NCBI GenBank assembly: GCA_045579705.1 | Contig: JAZNMP010000012.1 | Span: forward strand, 1-29,433 | Direction: 5' to 3' | Source of the DNA: Lachnocurva sp045579705 | Lineage (GTDB): Bacteria > Bacillota > Clostridia > Lachnospirales > Lachnospiraceae | DNA: 29,433 bases | Shown: piece by piece, positions 8,480 through 14,662 of the stretch | How positions within the stretch are numbered: the first letter of the stretch is position 1 | How the letters are laid out: each line of letters begins with the position of its first letter | Translations under genes and position numbers: made by a program | The notes under the pieces: model-generated | What the model was told of the DNA's origin: nothing | What the model saw: the letters and a program-made list of their open reading frames with translations, nothing else | The model's database searches: none

Positions 8480-9364
8480 TCACATATTAGATTTGATAAC
8501 ATCTAATAATGTGTCAAGTTTCCTATGTTTGTTAGAACTGCTGTAATACAGAGTAATAGTATAAGTGTGGGTTCCGTCATTTAGAGGTAGAATTGTGACA
8601 TATTTATTAATCACAGAATCTATCTGTTCGTCGGAAACGAAGCCTACGGAATCGTTTGAAATAACATCAAATATGAGTGATTCGAAGTTGTCCTTTACAG
8701 AGAATACATTTGGCGTGATGCCGATATCATTCAGCTTTGACAGCATGTAATCTTTGTAGTTGCCGAGTGCATGATCAGACAGGATTGATACTGGATATTC
8801 GTATATTTCCTTTGCCGATGCTGACTCGCGTGTTGCAAGTGGATGCTTATGGTTTACCATGCAGTAATATTTTCCAGAATGGAAAGGAAGTGCATGGATT
8901 TCTGATGTAGGTTCAATCTTTCGGAATGAAACTACTACATCACATACATTTTTTTCCAGATAATTCTGTGCGTCTTCAATAGGAATCTTGATAGGCTTTA
9001 CATCTATTTCAGGATCTCTGGCAATCAACTCTGGGATATAAGGAAGTATACACTGAATATCGAGTGGTGCAGTATAACCGATTCTAAGTGGAAGCGATTT
9101 GTTTGTCATTTCTGCTTCGATAGTGTCGATCATAGTCAAATATTGTGTGTATAACACCTGTGCCTGCTCATAGAAGAGTGTACCGATAGGTGTAGGCTGA
9201 ATAGGAGATACGGATCTGTCAAAGAATACAGCATTAAACTGGTTTTCTAATGAAGATACATACTGACTTAGTGCAGCCTGAGAGATGTAGTTTCTCTTTG
9301 CAGTCTTCGTGTAATTTCTGGATTCATACAGTTCGATGAATAGTTTTAGCTTTTCTACTCTCAT
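8480..9364 (-). CDS. LysR-family transcriptional regulator, divergent from the aldo/keto reductase gene
   Basis: This 294-aa regulator has an N-terminal winged helix-turn-helix (residues about 1-60, with NYTKTAKRNYISQAALSQYV) and a C-terminal periplasmic-binding-fold effector domain. It starts at ATG 9364 (minus) with an AAAGGA about 14 nt upstream; purine-rich sequence fills the gap. It is transcribed away from the aldo/keto reductase gene at 9546, the usual LysR arrangement, and two dyads lie between them (9387-9401 and 9478-9497). Control of the reductase is a reasonable inference from this layout. The effector is unknown. Confidence 0.9.
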   Translation of the reverse strand: MRVEKLKLFIELYESRNYTKTAKRNYISQAALSQYVSSLENQFNAVFFDRSVSPIQPTPIGTLFYEQAQVLYTQYLTMIDTIEAEMTNKSLPLRIGYTAPLDIQCILPYIPELIARDPEIDVKPIKIPIEDAQNYLEKNVCDVVVSFRKIEPTSEIHALPFHSGKYYCMVNHKHPLATRESASAKEIYEYPVSILSDHALGNYKDYMLSKLNDIGITPNVFSVKDNFESLIFDVISNDSVGFVSDEQIDSVINKYVTILPLNDGTHTYTITLYYSSSNKHRKLDTLLDVIKSNM

Positions 9365-9386
9365 TTTTTCTTTCTCTTTCCTTTAT

Positions 9387-9401
9387 GTAATTGATAATTA
9401 C
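9387..9401. promoter_or_regulatory. Candidate LysR dyad (near regulator gene)
   Basis: GTAATT-GAT-AATTAC is a perfect 6-bp dyad with a 3-bp centre, 23 bp upstream of the LysR start. Its size suits LysR boxes of the T-N11-A type. Confidence 0.4.
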
Positions 9402-9477
9402 TTTAAAAGTTTAATTCAGTTTTTATATATTTGCAAATAAAATCTATATATAAAAAAATTTTATGAATATATTTGAT

Positions 9478-9497
9478 GCAATTGAGTTCAGAATTGC
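9478..9497. promoter_or_regulatory. Candidate LysR dyad (near reductase gene)
   Basis: GCAATT-N8-AATTGC is a perfect dyad 49 bp upstream of the aldo/keto reductase start, just before a TATTAT (9501-9506) that could be its -10 box. Confidence 0.4.
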
Positions 9498-9545
9498 GTA
9501 TATTATTTTTATAAAAGGTTTAAATGTATATGAGGGAGGCTGACG

Positions 9546-10694
9546 ATGGAGAATAAATTTTTTCCAGAAGTAAGAGGAAATTTGGCATTTGGATGTATGA
9601 GACTTCCTATGCAGGGCACAGAAGTGGACTATGTTGAATTTGAGAAGATGATTAAAACTTTCTTTGAAGCTGGCTTTAATTACTTTGATACAGCACACGG
9701 ATATATAAGCGGAAAGTCTGAAATAGCTATTCATGACTGTCTGACTACGAAGTATCCTAGGGAAAAATATATCCTTACAGATAAACTCACCGATTCTTAT
9801 TTTAAGAAGGAAGAGGATATCGTGCCTTTCTTTGAAAGTCAGTTGGAGATTCTCGGAGTAGATTATCTGGATTTCTATCTGATGCATGCTCAGAATAGAG
9901 AAAATTTCAAGAAATTCAAGGCTAGTCACGCGTATGAAATAGCGTTCAAACTTAAGGAAGAAGGAAAGATTCGTCATGTCGGAATCTCTTTCCATGACAA
10001 GGCGGAAGTCCTGGACCAGATTTTGACTGAATATCCAGAAATTGAGGTTGTACAGATTCAGTTTAACTATCTCGATTATGAAGATTCCTCTGTAGAATCC
10101 AGAAAAGTATATGAAGTCTGCGAGCGACATAATAAACCGGTCCTGGTTATGGAGCCTGTTAAGGGAGGAAGACTTGTAAATCTTCCAAAAGAAGCGGATA
10201 ATATACTTAAGTCATTAAATGGAGGAAGCAATGCCAGTTATGCAATCAGATTTGCAGGCAGCTTCAAAAATATGGCAGTCGTTCTGTCTGGCATGAGTAA
10301 TCTCGAACAGATGGAAGACAATATTAAATCTATGAAGGATTTCAAACCTTTGTCTCACGAGGAATTCGAAGCGATTGCAAAGGTACGTGCAGTCTTTGAG
10401 GGGCTGAACCTGATACCATGTACTTCTTGCAAGTATTGTATTGAAGAGAATGAATGTCCGATGAATATTCGTATTCCAGATATGTTTTCATCATTAAATA
10501 TGTATGAGGCATTCCACGACTGGAACTCTTCTTTTTACTATAATGATGTTGTGGTCGGAAAGGATCACGGAAGGGCTTCTGATTGCATTAAATGCGGAAA
10601 ATGTGAGAAGGTTTGCCCACAGCATTTGGAAATCAGGAAGCTTTTGGTTAAAGTTGCGGATGCTTTTGATCAGGGGTACGAGCCGGAAGACTAG
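9546..10694 (+). CDS. Aldo/keto reductase with C-terminal two-cluster ferredoxin domain
   Basis: This 382-aa cytoplasmic oxidoreductase has an N-terminal AKR barrel with the catalytic tetrad visible as D48 and Y53 (FDTAHGY), K80 and H114. The C-terminal part carries two cysteine sets, CTSCKYC...ECP and CIKCGKCEKVCP, typical of 4Fe-4S clusters, as in the predicted oxidoreductase family of anaerobes with an AKR fused to a ferredoxin. The start has GGGAGG 7 nt upstream. An HMA gene follows after 12 nt, so an operon is likely. The substrate is unknown; electron exchange between Fe-S clusters and the barrel is inferred from the fusion. Confidence 0.92.
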   Translation: MENKFFPEVRGNLAFGCMRLPMQGTEVDYVEFEKMIKTFFEAGFNYFDTAHGYISGKSEIAIHDCLTTKYPREKYILTDKLTDSYFKKEEDIVPFFESQLEILGVDYLDFYLMHAQNRENFKKFKASHAYEIAFKLKEEGKIRHVGISFHDKAEVLDQILTEYPEIEVVQIQFNYLDYEDSSVESRKVYEVCERHNKPVLVMEPVKGGRLVNLPKEADNILKSLNGGSNASYAIRFAGSFKNMAVVLSGMSNLEQMEDNIKSMKDFKPLSHEEFEAIAKVRAVFEGLNLIPCTSCKYCIEENECPMNIRIPDMFSSLNMYEAFHDWNSSFYYNDVVVGKDHGRASDCIKCGKCEKVCPQHLEIRKLLVKVADAFDQGYEPED

Positions 10695-10706
10695 AAAGAG
10701 GTTTAA

Positions 10707-10970
10707 ATGTTTACAACTACACTAAAGATAGACGGAATGATGTGTTCTATGTGCGAAGCGCACGTTAATGATGTGATTAGAAAGGTCGTTCCTGATGCGA
10801 AGAAAGTTTCCAGCTCACATGCGAAAGGAAAGAGTACCTTTGTTTCTGAGTCACAGCCTGATGAAGAAACACTGCGAAATGCTATCGCTGAAACTGGATA
10901 CAAGCTTTTAGAGATGTCAAGCGAAGAAGGCGAACAGAAAGGCTTTCTGGGAAAGCTTTTTGGGAAATAA
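10707..10970 (+). CDS. Heavy-metal-associated (HMA) domain protein
   Basis: This 87-aa protein has a ferredoxin-like HMA fold with the metal-binding loop GMMCSMCEAHV (C13 and C16), as in copper chaperones and the N-termini of P-type ATPases. Residues 1-70 make the domain, and the tail (GFLGKLFGK) is short and basic. AAAGAGG precedes ATG 10707, which lies 12 nt after the reductase stop. It may bind a soft metal ion or may act in the maturation of its neighbour; no metal transporter is nearby, so the partner is unclear. Confidence 0.85.
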   Translation: MFTTTLKIDGMMCSMCEAHVNDVIRKVVPDAKKVSSSHAKGKSTFVSESQPDEETLRNAIAETGYKLLEMSSEEGEQKGFLGKLFGK

Positions 10971-11012
10971 TAGGATTATATAACGAAGTTTTTCAAATTA
11001 AGGGGGAGAAAC

Positions 11013-11321
11013 ATGACAAGTCAAAACTTCAAAACGGGGTTAATCAAAAGTCAAAACATTAATGTATGGTACATGGGAGCGAAGGAGAATGTCGAAGAGT
11101 GCGAACAGGTTATAAAGACACTGGGCATTAATGCTATAGTAGACATGGATGAAGTTCCAGATTTCCTGGAAAACCTCGATCTCTATGGTTACTTCGAGTG
11201 TAAAGAGCCTGGATATGAGGCAGATGTTGCCAGACTTAACAAGACTATGTCGCGTAGAATGCGTCTCATTTCAGATAATACCTGGATGGGGGCATCTTTG
11301 CTGGCATCATTAAAGAAGTAA
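11013..11321 (+). CDS. Small protein of unknown function (102 aa)
   Basis: I do not recognise this family. The ATG follows a strong AAGGGGGAG site with a 4-nt gap, and the gene is closed by a good terminator, so it is probably real. It has no signal peptide or membrane helix. The central part (residues 20-60) alternates predicted strands and helices and is acidic; two Cys (in EECEQ and FECKE) do not form a known motif. It lies 42 bp after the HMA gene and could be the last gene of that operon. Confidence 0.7.
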   Translation: MTSQNFKTGLIKSQNINVWYMGAKENVEECEQVIKTLGINAIVDMDEVPDFLENLDLYGYFECKEPGYEADVARLNKTMSRRMRLISDNTWMGASLLASLKK

Positions 11322-11354
11322 TGTAAAACGGTTGATTAGTATTTAGAAAAAAAT

Positions 11355-11400
11355 AAAAGTTCCAATTGTGAGGTATGATTTCGCAATTGGAACTTTTTTT
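11355..11400 (+). terminator. Rho-independent terminator
   Basis: A 14-bp stem, AAAAGTTCCAATTG (11355-11368) with CAATTGGAACTTTT (11384-11397), has a 15-nt loop and ends in seven T. It closes the aldo/keto reductase - HMA - 102-aa unit. Confidence 0.9.
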
Positions 11401-11472
11401 ATGATATGTATTAGTTAGAATACAGGCATTCTAAGGTATCGTCAAATGTATTTTGGTTTATAATTTCTTCCC

Positions 11473-11501
11473 TTGCTTATGGTTTAAAATTGCAATATTA
11501 T
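11473..11501 (+). promoter_or_regulatory. Candidate promoter of the HAD phosphatase gene
   Basis: TTGCTT (11473-11478), a 17-bp spacer and TATTAT (11496-11501) lie 50 bp before the start codon. The same -35 variant with 17-bp spacing occurs before the gene at 14663. Confidence 0.4.
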
Positions 11502-11551
11502 GTAAGGCGTGCGTCTTGCATGAGAGATAGATTTAGAAAGTTAGGTAAGAA

Positions 11552-12379
11552 ATGGAATATAGAGCAATTGCATTAGATCTGGATGGAACACTTCTAAATA
11601 GCGATAAAGAAATCAGTAAGAGAAATCGCGAAGCTATTCAAAAAGCTGCTGAAACTGGTGTGCAGATTATTCTTGCGTCAGGAAGACCTATTCCGGGAAT
11701 GAAGAGGATAGCACACAAATTGAAGCTTGAAGAATATGGCGGATATTTGCTTTCCTATAATGGAGGTATGATTTCAAACTGTTCTACAGGTGAAGTTCTC
11801 CGTCGTGAAACAGTTCCAGAAGAGTGCTATAGAGTGATAGTTCATACCGCAAACAAGCACAATGTAACTGCGCTTACATACGATGCAGATGGAATTATCA
11901 CAACTGATGAAACAGATAAATTCGTACAGTTAGAAGCTAAGATAAATTCTATTCCGGTGAAGCAGGTTTATCCATTGGATGAGGTTGCAAAACTGGACCC
12001 TCCAGTAAAGTTCCTCTGTGTAGGTGAGCACAAGGTTCTTCGTGAAGTTGAGGTGGAATTGAATGAGAAACTTCAGGGAGCTGTAAATGTGTTCTTTTCA
12101 GAACCTTTCTTTATGGAGATTACTCCAAAGGGAATTGAAAAAGCTTCTTCTCTGGAGTTTTTGTTAAATAGATTAGATATGGATGCGAAACATCTGATTG
12201 CGTGTGGAGATGGATATAATGACATTCCTATGATGAGATATGCTGGTCTTGCAGTTGCTATGGAGAATGGTCAGGATGAAACAAAGCAGTGGGCAGATGT
12301 GATAGCGCCTCTGAATGATGAGGACGGAGTTGCATATATTATCGAGAAATATTTGCTGCCTCAATCTCACAGATGTTAA
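11552..12379 (+). CDS. Cof-type HAD-IIB family phosphatase
   Basis: This 275-aa cytoplasmic hydrolase probably dephosphorylates sugar phosphates or similar small molecules. HAD motif I is DLDGT with D9 as nucleophile and D11 as acid/base, motif II is ASGRP, and motif IV is GDGYNDIPMM near residue 218. A large C2b cap lies between. The length is typical of Cof proteins. The start has only a weak AGGTA site. The last 41 bp overlap the 3' end of the convergent DUF1284 gene, with no terminator between. The substrate cannot be read. Confidence 0.92.
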   Translation: MEYRAIALDLDGTLLNSDKEISKRNREAIQKAAETGVQIILASGRPIPGMKRIAHKLKLEEYGGYLLSYNGGMISNCSTGEVLRRETVPEECYRVIVHTANKHNVTALTYDADGIITTDETDKFVQLEAKINSIPVKQVYPLDEVAKLDPPVKFLCVGEHKVLREVEVELNEKLQGAVNVFFSEPFFMEITPKGIEKASSLEFLLNRLDMDAKHLIACGDGYNDIPMMRYAGLAVAMENGQDETKQWADVIAPLNDEDGVAYIIEKYLLPQSHRC

Positions 12380-12722
12380 TGAAATCGCAGTTTCCACAGA
12401 TTTCGTGAAGTTTGCCGGGGATGATGATGTTCTCTTTAGATGCTTTAAAGAATTCGTCCATAGTCATACGTTGTCTGGCATGAAAATGGTTCGCTAGAGA
12501 GACTTTTTCATCAATTTCTGCTACATGGATTTCAGAAGTGCAGATTTCTCCTGGATGGTTCGGACAAGCCTGGCAGAGGTGGTCTAGGTCGTATGTGATT
12601 TCGATTTCGGTATCGCGAGGAAGTGCGAGGGTGGCATACATGTTCTCGGTAAATTTGGGGCTATAGCCGTTTCCGATAAAGAATTGCATGCATAAACTGT
12701 GATGTGGTCTGAGCTTGATCAT
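12339..12722 (-). CDS. DUF1284 family protein, cysteine rich
   Basis: This 127-aa protein of unknown function starts with the LRPHHSLCMQFF signature of DUF1284, followed by GYSPKFTENM. Cysteines at C11, in CQAC, in ICTSE and in the late CGNC...C group suggest metal or Fe-S binding (inference). It starts at ATG 12722 (minus) after AAAGGAG with a 6-nt gap. Its 3' end runs 41 bp into the convergent HAD gene. A protein tyrosine phosphatase gene lies upstream on the same strand, beyond an 87-bp gap filled by a tandem repeat. Confidence 0.85.
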   Translation of the reverse strand: MIKLRPHHSLCMQFFIGNGYSPKFTENMYATLALPRDTEIEITYDLDHLCQACPNHPGEICTSEIHVAEIDEKVSLANHFHARQRMTMDEFFKASKENIIIPGKLHEICGNCDFINICEIEAANISR

Positions 12723-12736
12723 GGAGACTCCTTTGG

Positions 12737-12800
12737 TTTACTTCAGGGTATTAGTGGCTTGTTTCGGGTTATTAGTGCTTTACTTCAGGGTATTAGTGGT
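12737..12800. repeat. Three tandem ~21-bp repeats between two minus-strand genes
   Basis: The units 12737-12758, 12759-12778 and 12779-12800 share GGGT(A/T)ATTAGTG. The outer two are identical over the first 21 bases (TTTACTTCAGGGTATTAGTG and one more G); the middle one is shortened by 2 bp and diverged. The unit lies upstream of the DUF1284 ribosome site. Confidence 0.85.
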
Positions 12801-12809
12801 TTGATCGAC

Positions 12810-13268
12810 TTATAAATGGTTAAATAGTCCGTTTAAACCGGCTGAAATATCATCCCATGTGGCCTGGAAATTTCCTGCATACCAAGGGTCAGCGACATCT
12901 TGGTCTAGTCCGGCATATTCGAGCATCATATGAATCTTGTGCTCAGGGTCACCTCCCCAGAAACGAAGAGCGTTTCGATAGTTGTTTCGGTCCATTACGA
13001 TGAGCAGATCGAATTCATCATAATCGGCCGCAGTAATCTGACGTGCGCGTTTACCGCTGCAGTCGATTCCGTGCTTGCTTAGTATTTCGCGTGCAGGGGG
13101 ATAAACGGGATTGCCGACTCCGTTTATGATTTCTTCGGTAGAAGTGGCGGCTGACTCGACATAAAGTTTGTCAGCGATTCTGAGTTTGCTAGCTTTTGCT
13201 TTACACATAAATTCGGCCATCGGAGATCTGCAGATATTACCGTGGCAGATGAATAGTATCTTTATCAT
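12810..13268 (-). CDS. Low-molecular-weight protein tyrosine phosphatase
   Basis: This 152-aa cytoplasmic phosphatase removes phosphate from phosphotyrosine (or arginine in some Bacillota homologues). The P-loop C8-HGNIC-R14-S15 is at the N-terminus as expected, and the general acid lies in DPWYAGNF near residue 126. Length fits the family. It starts at ATG 13268 (minus) with AAAGG about 8 nt upstream. It is followed on the same strand by the DUF1284 gene, possibly cotranscribed. Behind its start begins the repeat island at 13269. Confidence 0.95.
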   Translation of the reverse strand: MIKILFICHGNICRSPMAEFMCKAKASKLRIADKLYVESAATSTEEIINGVGNPVYPPAREILSKHGIDCSGKRARQITAADYDEFDLLIVMDRNNYRNALRFWGGDPEHKIHMMLEYAGLDQDVADPWYAGNFQATWDDISAGLNGLFNHL

Positions 13269-13364
13269 GGGTTGTACCTTTGTGTTGAGATTCTTGCTAT
13301 GTTTCGCGTTTGTAATATAGTTTAGCAGATGTGTGTGATTATTTCAGTTAAAATTCTATATTCT

Positions 13365-13375
13365 GCGGAGCTGAC
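13365..13375 (+). repeat. GC-rich boundary element, copy 1
   Basis: GCGGAGCTGAC, just before array 1. Related copies are at 14054-14069, 14368-14383 and 14440-14450. Confidence 0.5.
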
Positions 13376-13381
13376 TTTTTG

Positions 13382-13791
13382 TGGAGTGAAAAGCAAGAAA
13401 TAGTTAATCTCACACCAGTGGTTTCTTTAAGGCGTGGTGTGAAATTGAGAAAATGCTTGGAATCACACCATCACATTTGGATTATTGGTGGTGTGAGATT
13501 AACGAAAGGTGCAGTTTCACACTAGTGCTTAAAATGAGGTATGGTGTGTAATCAGGAAAAGCTTCAGTTTCACACTATTATTTCAAGATTTTTTGTGGAG
13601 TGAAAGGCAAGAAATAGTTAATCTCACACCAGTGGTTTCTTTAAGGCGTGGCGTGAAATTGAGAAAATGCTTGGAATCACACCATTACATTTGAATCATT
13701 GGTGGTGTGAGATTAACGGAAGTAGTAGTTTCACACTAGTGCTTAAAATGAGGTATGGTGTGTAATCCAGGAAAATCAAAGATTCACATCA
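13382..13791. repeat. Palindromic repeat array 1 (8 repeats of 36 bp)
   Basis: Each repeat is TGGTGTG, 22 nt, then CACACCA (variants TGGAGTG, TGGCGTG, CACACTA, CACATCA). Repeat starts are 13382, 13435, 13489, 13542, 13596, 13649, 13703 and 13756. Spacers are alternately 17 and 18 nt. The 22-nt centres share a GAAA at the same place. The whole is also a 214-bp direct duplication of four repeats: copy 13381-13560 matches 13595-13775 with about ten differences. Any arm can pair with any opposite arm, so each repeat, or each spacer with its flanking arms, can form a hairpin. Confidence 0.9.
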
Positions 13792-13888
13792 ATTCTTTTG
13801 ATTTGCTTTATGCTTTAGGTGTTAATCAAGTGTTCGCTGTGCTCACAGAGTGGACTTTGTTCCTGATGGTTTTAGTCAAGATTCTATG

Positions 13889-13906
13889 TTGTGTGCATGC
13901 GCACAA
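13889..13906. repeat. Short palindrome TTGTGTGCATGCGCACAA
   Basis: An 18-bp near-perfect palindrome with one G-T pair, between array 1 and the compound hairpin. No function can be assigned. Confidence 0.5.
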
Positions 13907-13915
13907 AATGAGATA

Positions 13916-14037
13916 TATGTTTGCTTGGGTGATTATATTCATCAAAGAAAGCAGCCTGTCAAGGACGTAGCCTCTGGTGGTTTCGCCATCCTTGACAGGC
14001 TGATTTCTTGATGACAGGCTGTTATCAAGCAAACATA
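13916..14037. repeat. Compound nested hairpin (~122 bp)
   Basis: The outer perfect 12-bp inverted repeat is TATGTTTGCTTG (13916-13927) with CAAGCAAACATA (14026-14037). Inside it, 13941-13965 pairs with 13989-14012 over about 24 bp with one mismatch and one bulge (core CAGCCTGTCAAGGA). Inside that, TGGTG and CGCCA form a small apical stem. GACAGGCTG is repeated directly at 13994 and 14013. There is no T tract, so it is not a simple terminator. It looks like a MITE-like element or a structured RNA. Confidence 0.8.
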
Positions 14038-14053
14038 ATAGGAGTTATCTGCG

Positions 14054-14069
14054 GCGGAGCCGCACTTGC
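14054..14069 (+). repeat. GC-rich boundary element, copy 2
   Basis: GCGGAGCCGCACTTGC. With the preceding GCG it forms a small GCGGC/GCCGC hairpin (14051-14063). It precedes array 2 and occupies the position where the next 7-bp left arm would fall (14054-14060). Confidence 0.55.
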
Positions 14070-14097
14070 TTTCGATTCTGGGCTGGGAGAGAGCTGG

Positions 14098-14352
14098 TCT
14101 GCGTTTTCAGTGAAATTATGATTGAAACACAGAGTTTTGAGCTTGTAGTAGATTTTGTAATCTGTGAAGTTCTGTGTATTTGAAGATAAATATAAGATTA
14201 CACAGAGAATGCATGTGGTGGCCGTCTGGAGTCTTACAGAAGGTCTGTGTATTCTAGTGAGTATGAAATAAAACACAGACTATAGGAGTTGATTCAGAAC
14301 TTACGAGCTGAAAAACTCTGTGCTTTTGATTATTTTTGCTTAAAAACACAGA
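14098..14352. repeat. Palindromic repeat array 2 (4 repeats of 36 bp, 37-nt spacers)
   Basis: Each repeat is TCTGTGT, 22 nt, then ACACAGA, at 14098-14133, 14171-14206, 14244-14279 and 14317-14352. The first left arm is TCTGCGT and the last TCTGTGC. The period is exactly 73 bp three times, and all three spacers are 37 nt with unrelated sequences (14134-14170, 14207-14243, 14280-14316). The 22-nt centres are AT-rich and only loosely alike. Each repeat can fold into a 7-8 bp stem. Confidence 0.9.
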
Positions 14353-14367
14353 AAAGTCATTCTTGCG

Positions 14368-14383
14368 GCGCAGCCGCACTTGC
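14368..14383 (+). repeat. GC-rich boundary element, copy 3
   Basis: GCGCAGCCGCACTTGC, one base different from copy 2, between arrays 2 and 3. Again GCGGC/GCCGC can pair (14365-14377). Confidence 0.55.
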
Positions 14384-14398
14384 TTCTAGGAAAGCCCT

Positions 14399-14509
14399 GT
14401 AAGGGAAAGAACTTGATATAGAGGAATTCACAATACAAAGCGGAGCTGACAAGCTAGATTTTGGAGCTTTGGTATAGGGAATGAGCTTGAAATAAAGAGA
14501 TTCCCTATA
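14399..14509. repeat. Palindromic repeat pair, array 3 (37-bp repeats, 37-nt spacer)
   Basis: 14399-14435 and 14473-14509 are about 70% identical, with AGGGAA...CTTGA...ATTC in common. The second copy has perfect 10-bp arms, TATAGGGAAT (14473-14482) and ATTCCCTATA (14500-14509), with a 17-nt loop. The spacer of 37 nt (14436-14472) contains boundary element copy 4 (14440-14450) and a CAAAGC/GCTTTG inverted pair at its ends. Confidence 0.65.
14440..14450 (+). repeat. GC-rich boundary element, copy 4
   Basis: GCGGAGCTGAC, identical to copy 1, inside the array 3 spacer. Confidence 0.45.
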
Positions 14510-14585
14510 AAATGCATGAAAGATTGGAACAGTGCGTTTGCCACACACGGTAAAATGCAGGGTTTCTTATATTACTATAAACAAA

Positions 14586-14614
14586 TTGCTTAATTGCACC
14601 TCGTCATTTATAAT
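14586..14614 (+). promoter_or_regulatory. Promoter of the 707-aa cNMP-binding-like gene
   Basis: TTGCTT (14586-14591), a 17-bp spacer and a perfect TATAAT (14609-14614) lie 48 bp before the start codon. Confidence 0.6.
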
Positions 14615-14662
14615 AAAAATTAGATTATTATGTCTAAATTTAAGGCTAGGAGATAGGACGTT

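Larger units (their letters stand above)
13269..14585. other. Gene-poor island of palindromic repeat arrays
   Basis: About 1.3 kb between the phosphatase gene and the promoter at 14586 holds no convincing gene. Short open frames exist on both strands, but they lack ribosome sites and start at rare codons inside repeats. The sequence is organised as three sets of palindromic repeats (13382-13791, 14098-14352, 14399-14509), a compound hairpin (13916-14037) and four copies of a GC-rich element. Repeat periods of 53/54, 73 and 74 bp are not multiples of three, which argues against coding. Confidence 0.8.

Noticed and set aside
9444..10130. Open frame of 228 codons on the minus strand across the aldo/keto reductase gene
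   Set aside because: It is antisense to a gene with an intact catalytic tetrad and its translation has no family features.
13941..14012. Integron attC site or simple terminator
   Set aside because: No GTTRRRY/RYYYAAC core is present, there is no integrase or cassette gene, and no T tract follows the stem.
14098..14352. Calling array 2 a CRISPR array
   Set aside because: The repeat and spacer lengths fit, but the inner 22 nt of the repeats are not conserved and no cas gene is in the window. Array 1 has 17/18-nt spacers, one set of which is duplicated, which does not fit spacer acquisition.
13755..14548. Short open frames in the repeat island (for example 13755-13970 plus, 14025-14276 and 14357-14548 minus)
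   Set aside because: They lack ribosome sites, most start at GTG or TTG inside repeats, and the repeat periods are not multiples of three. The translations resemble no protein family.
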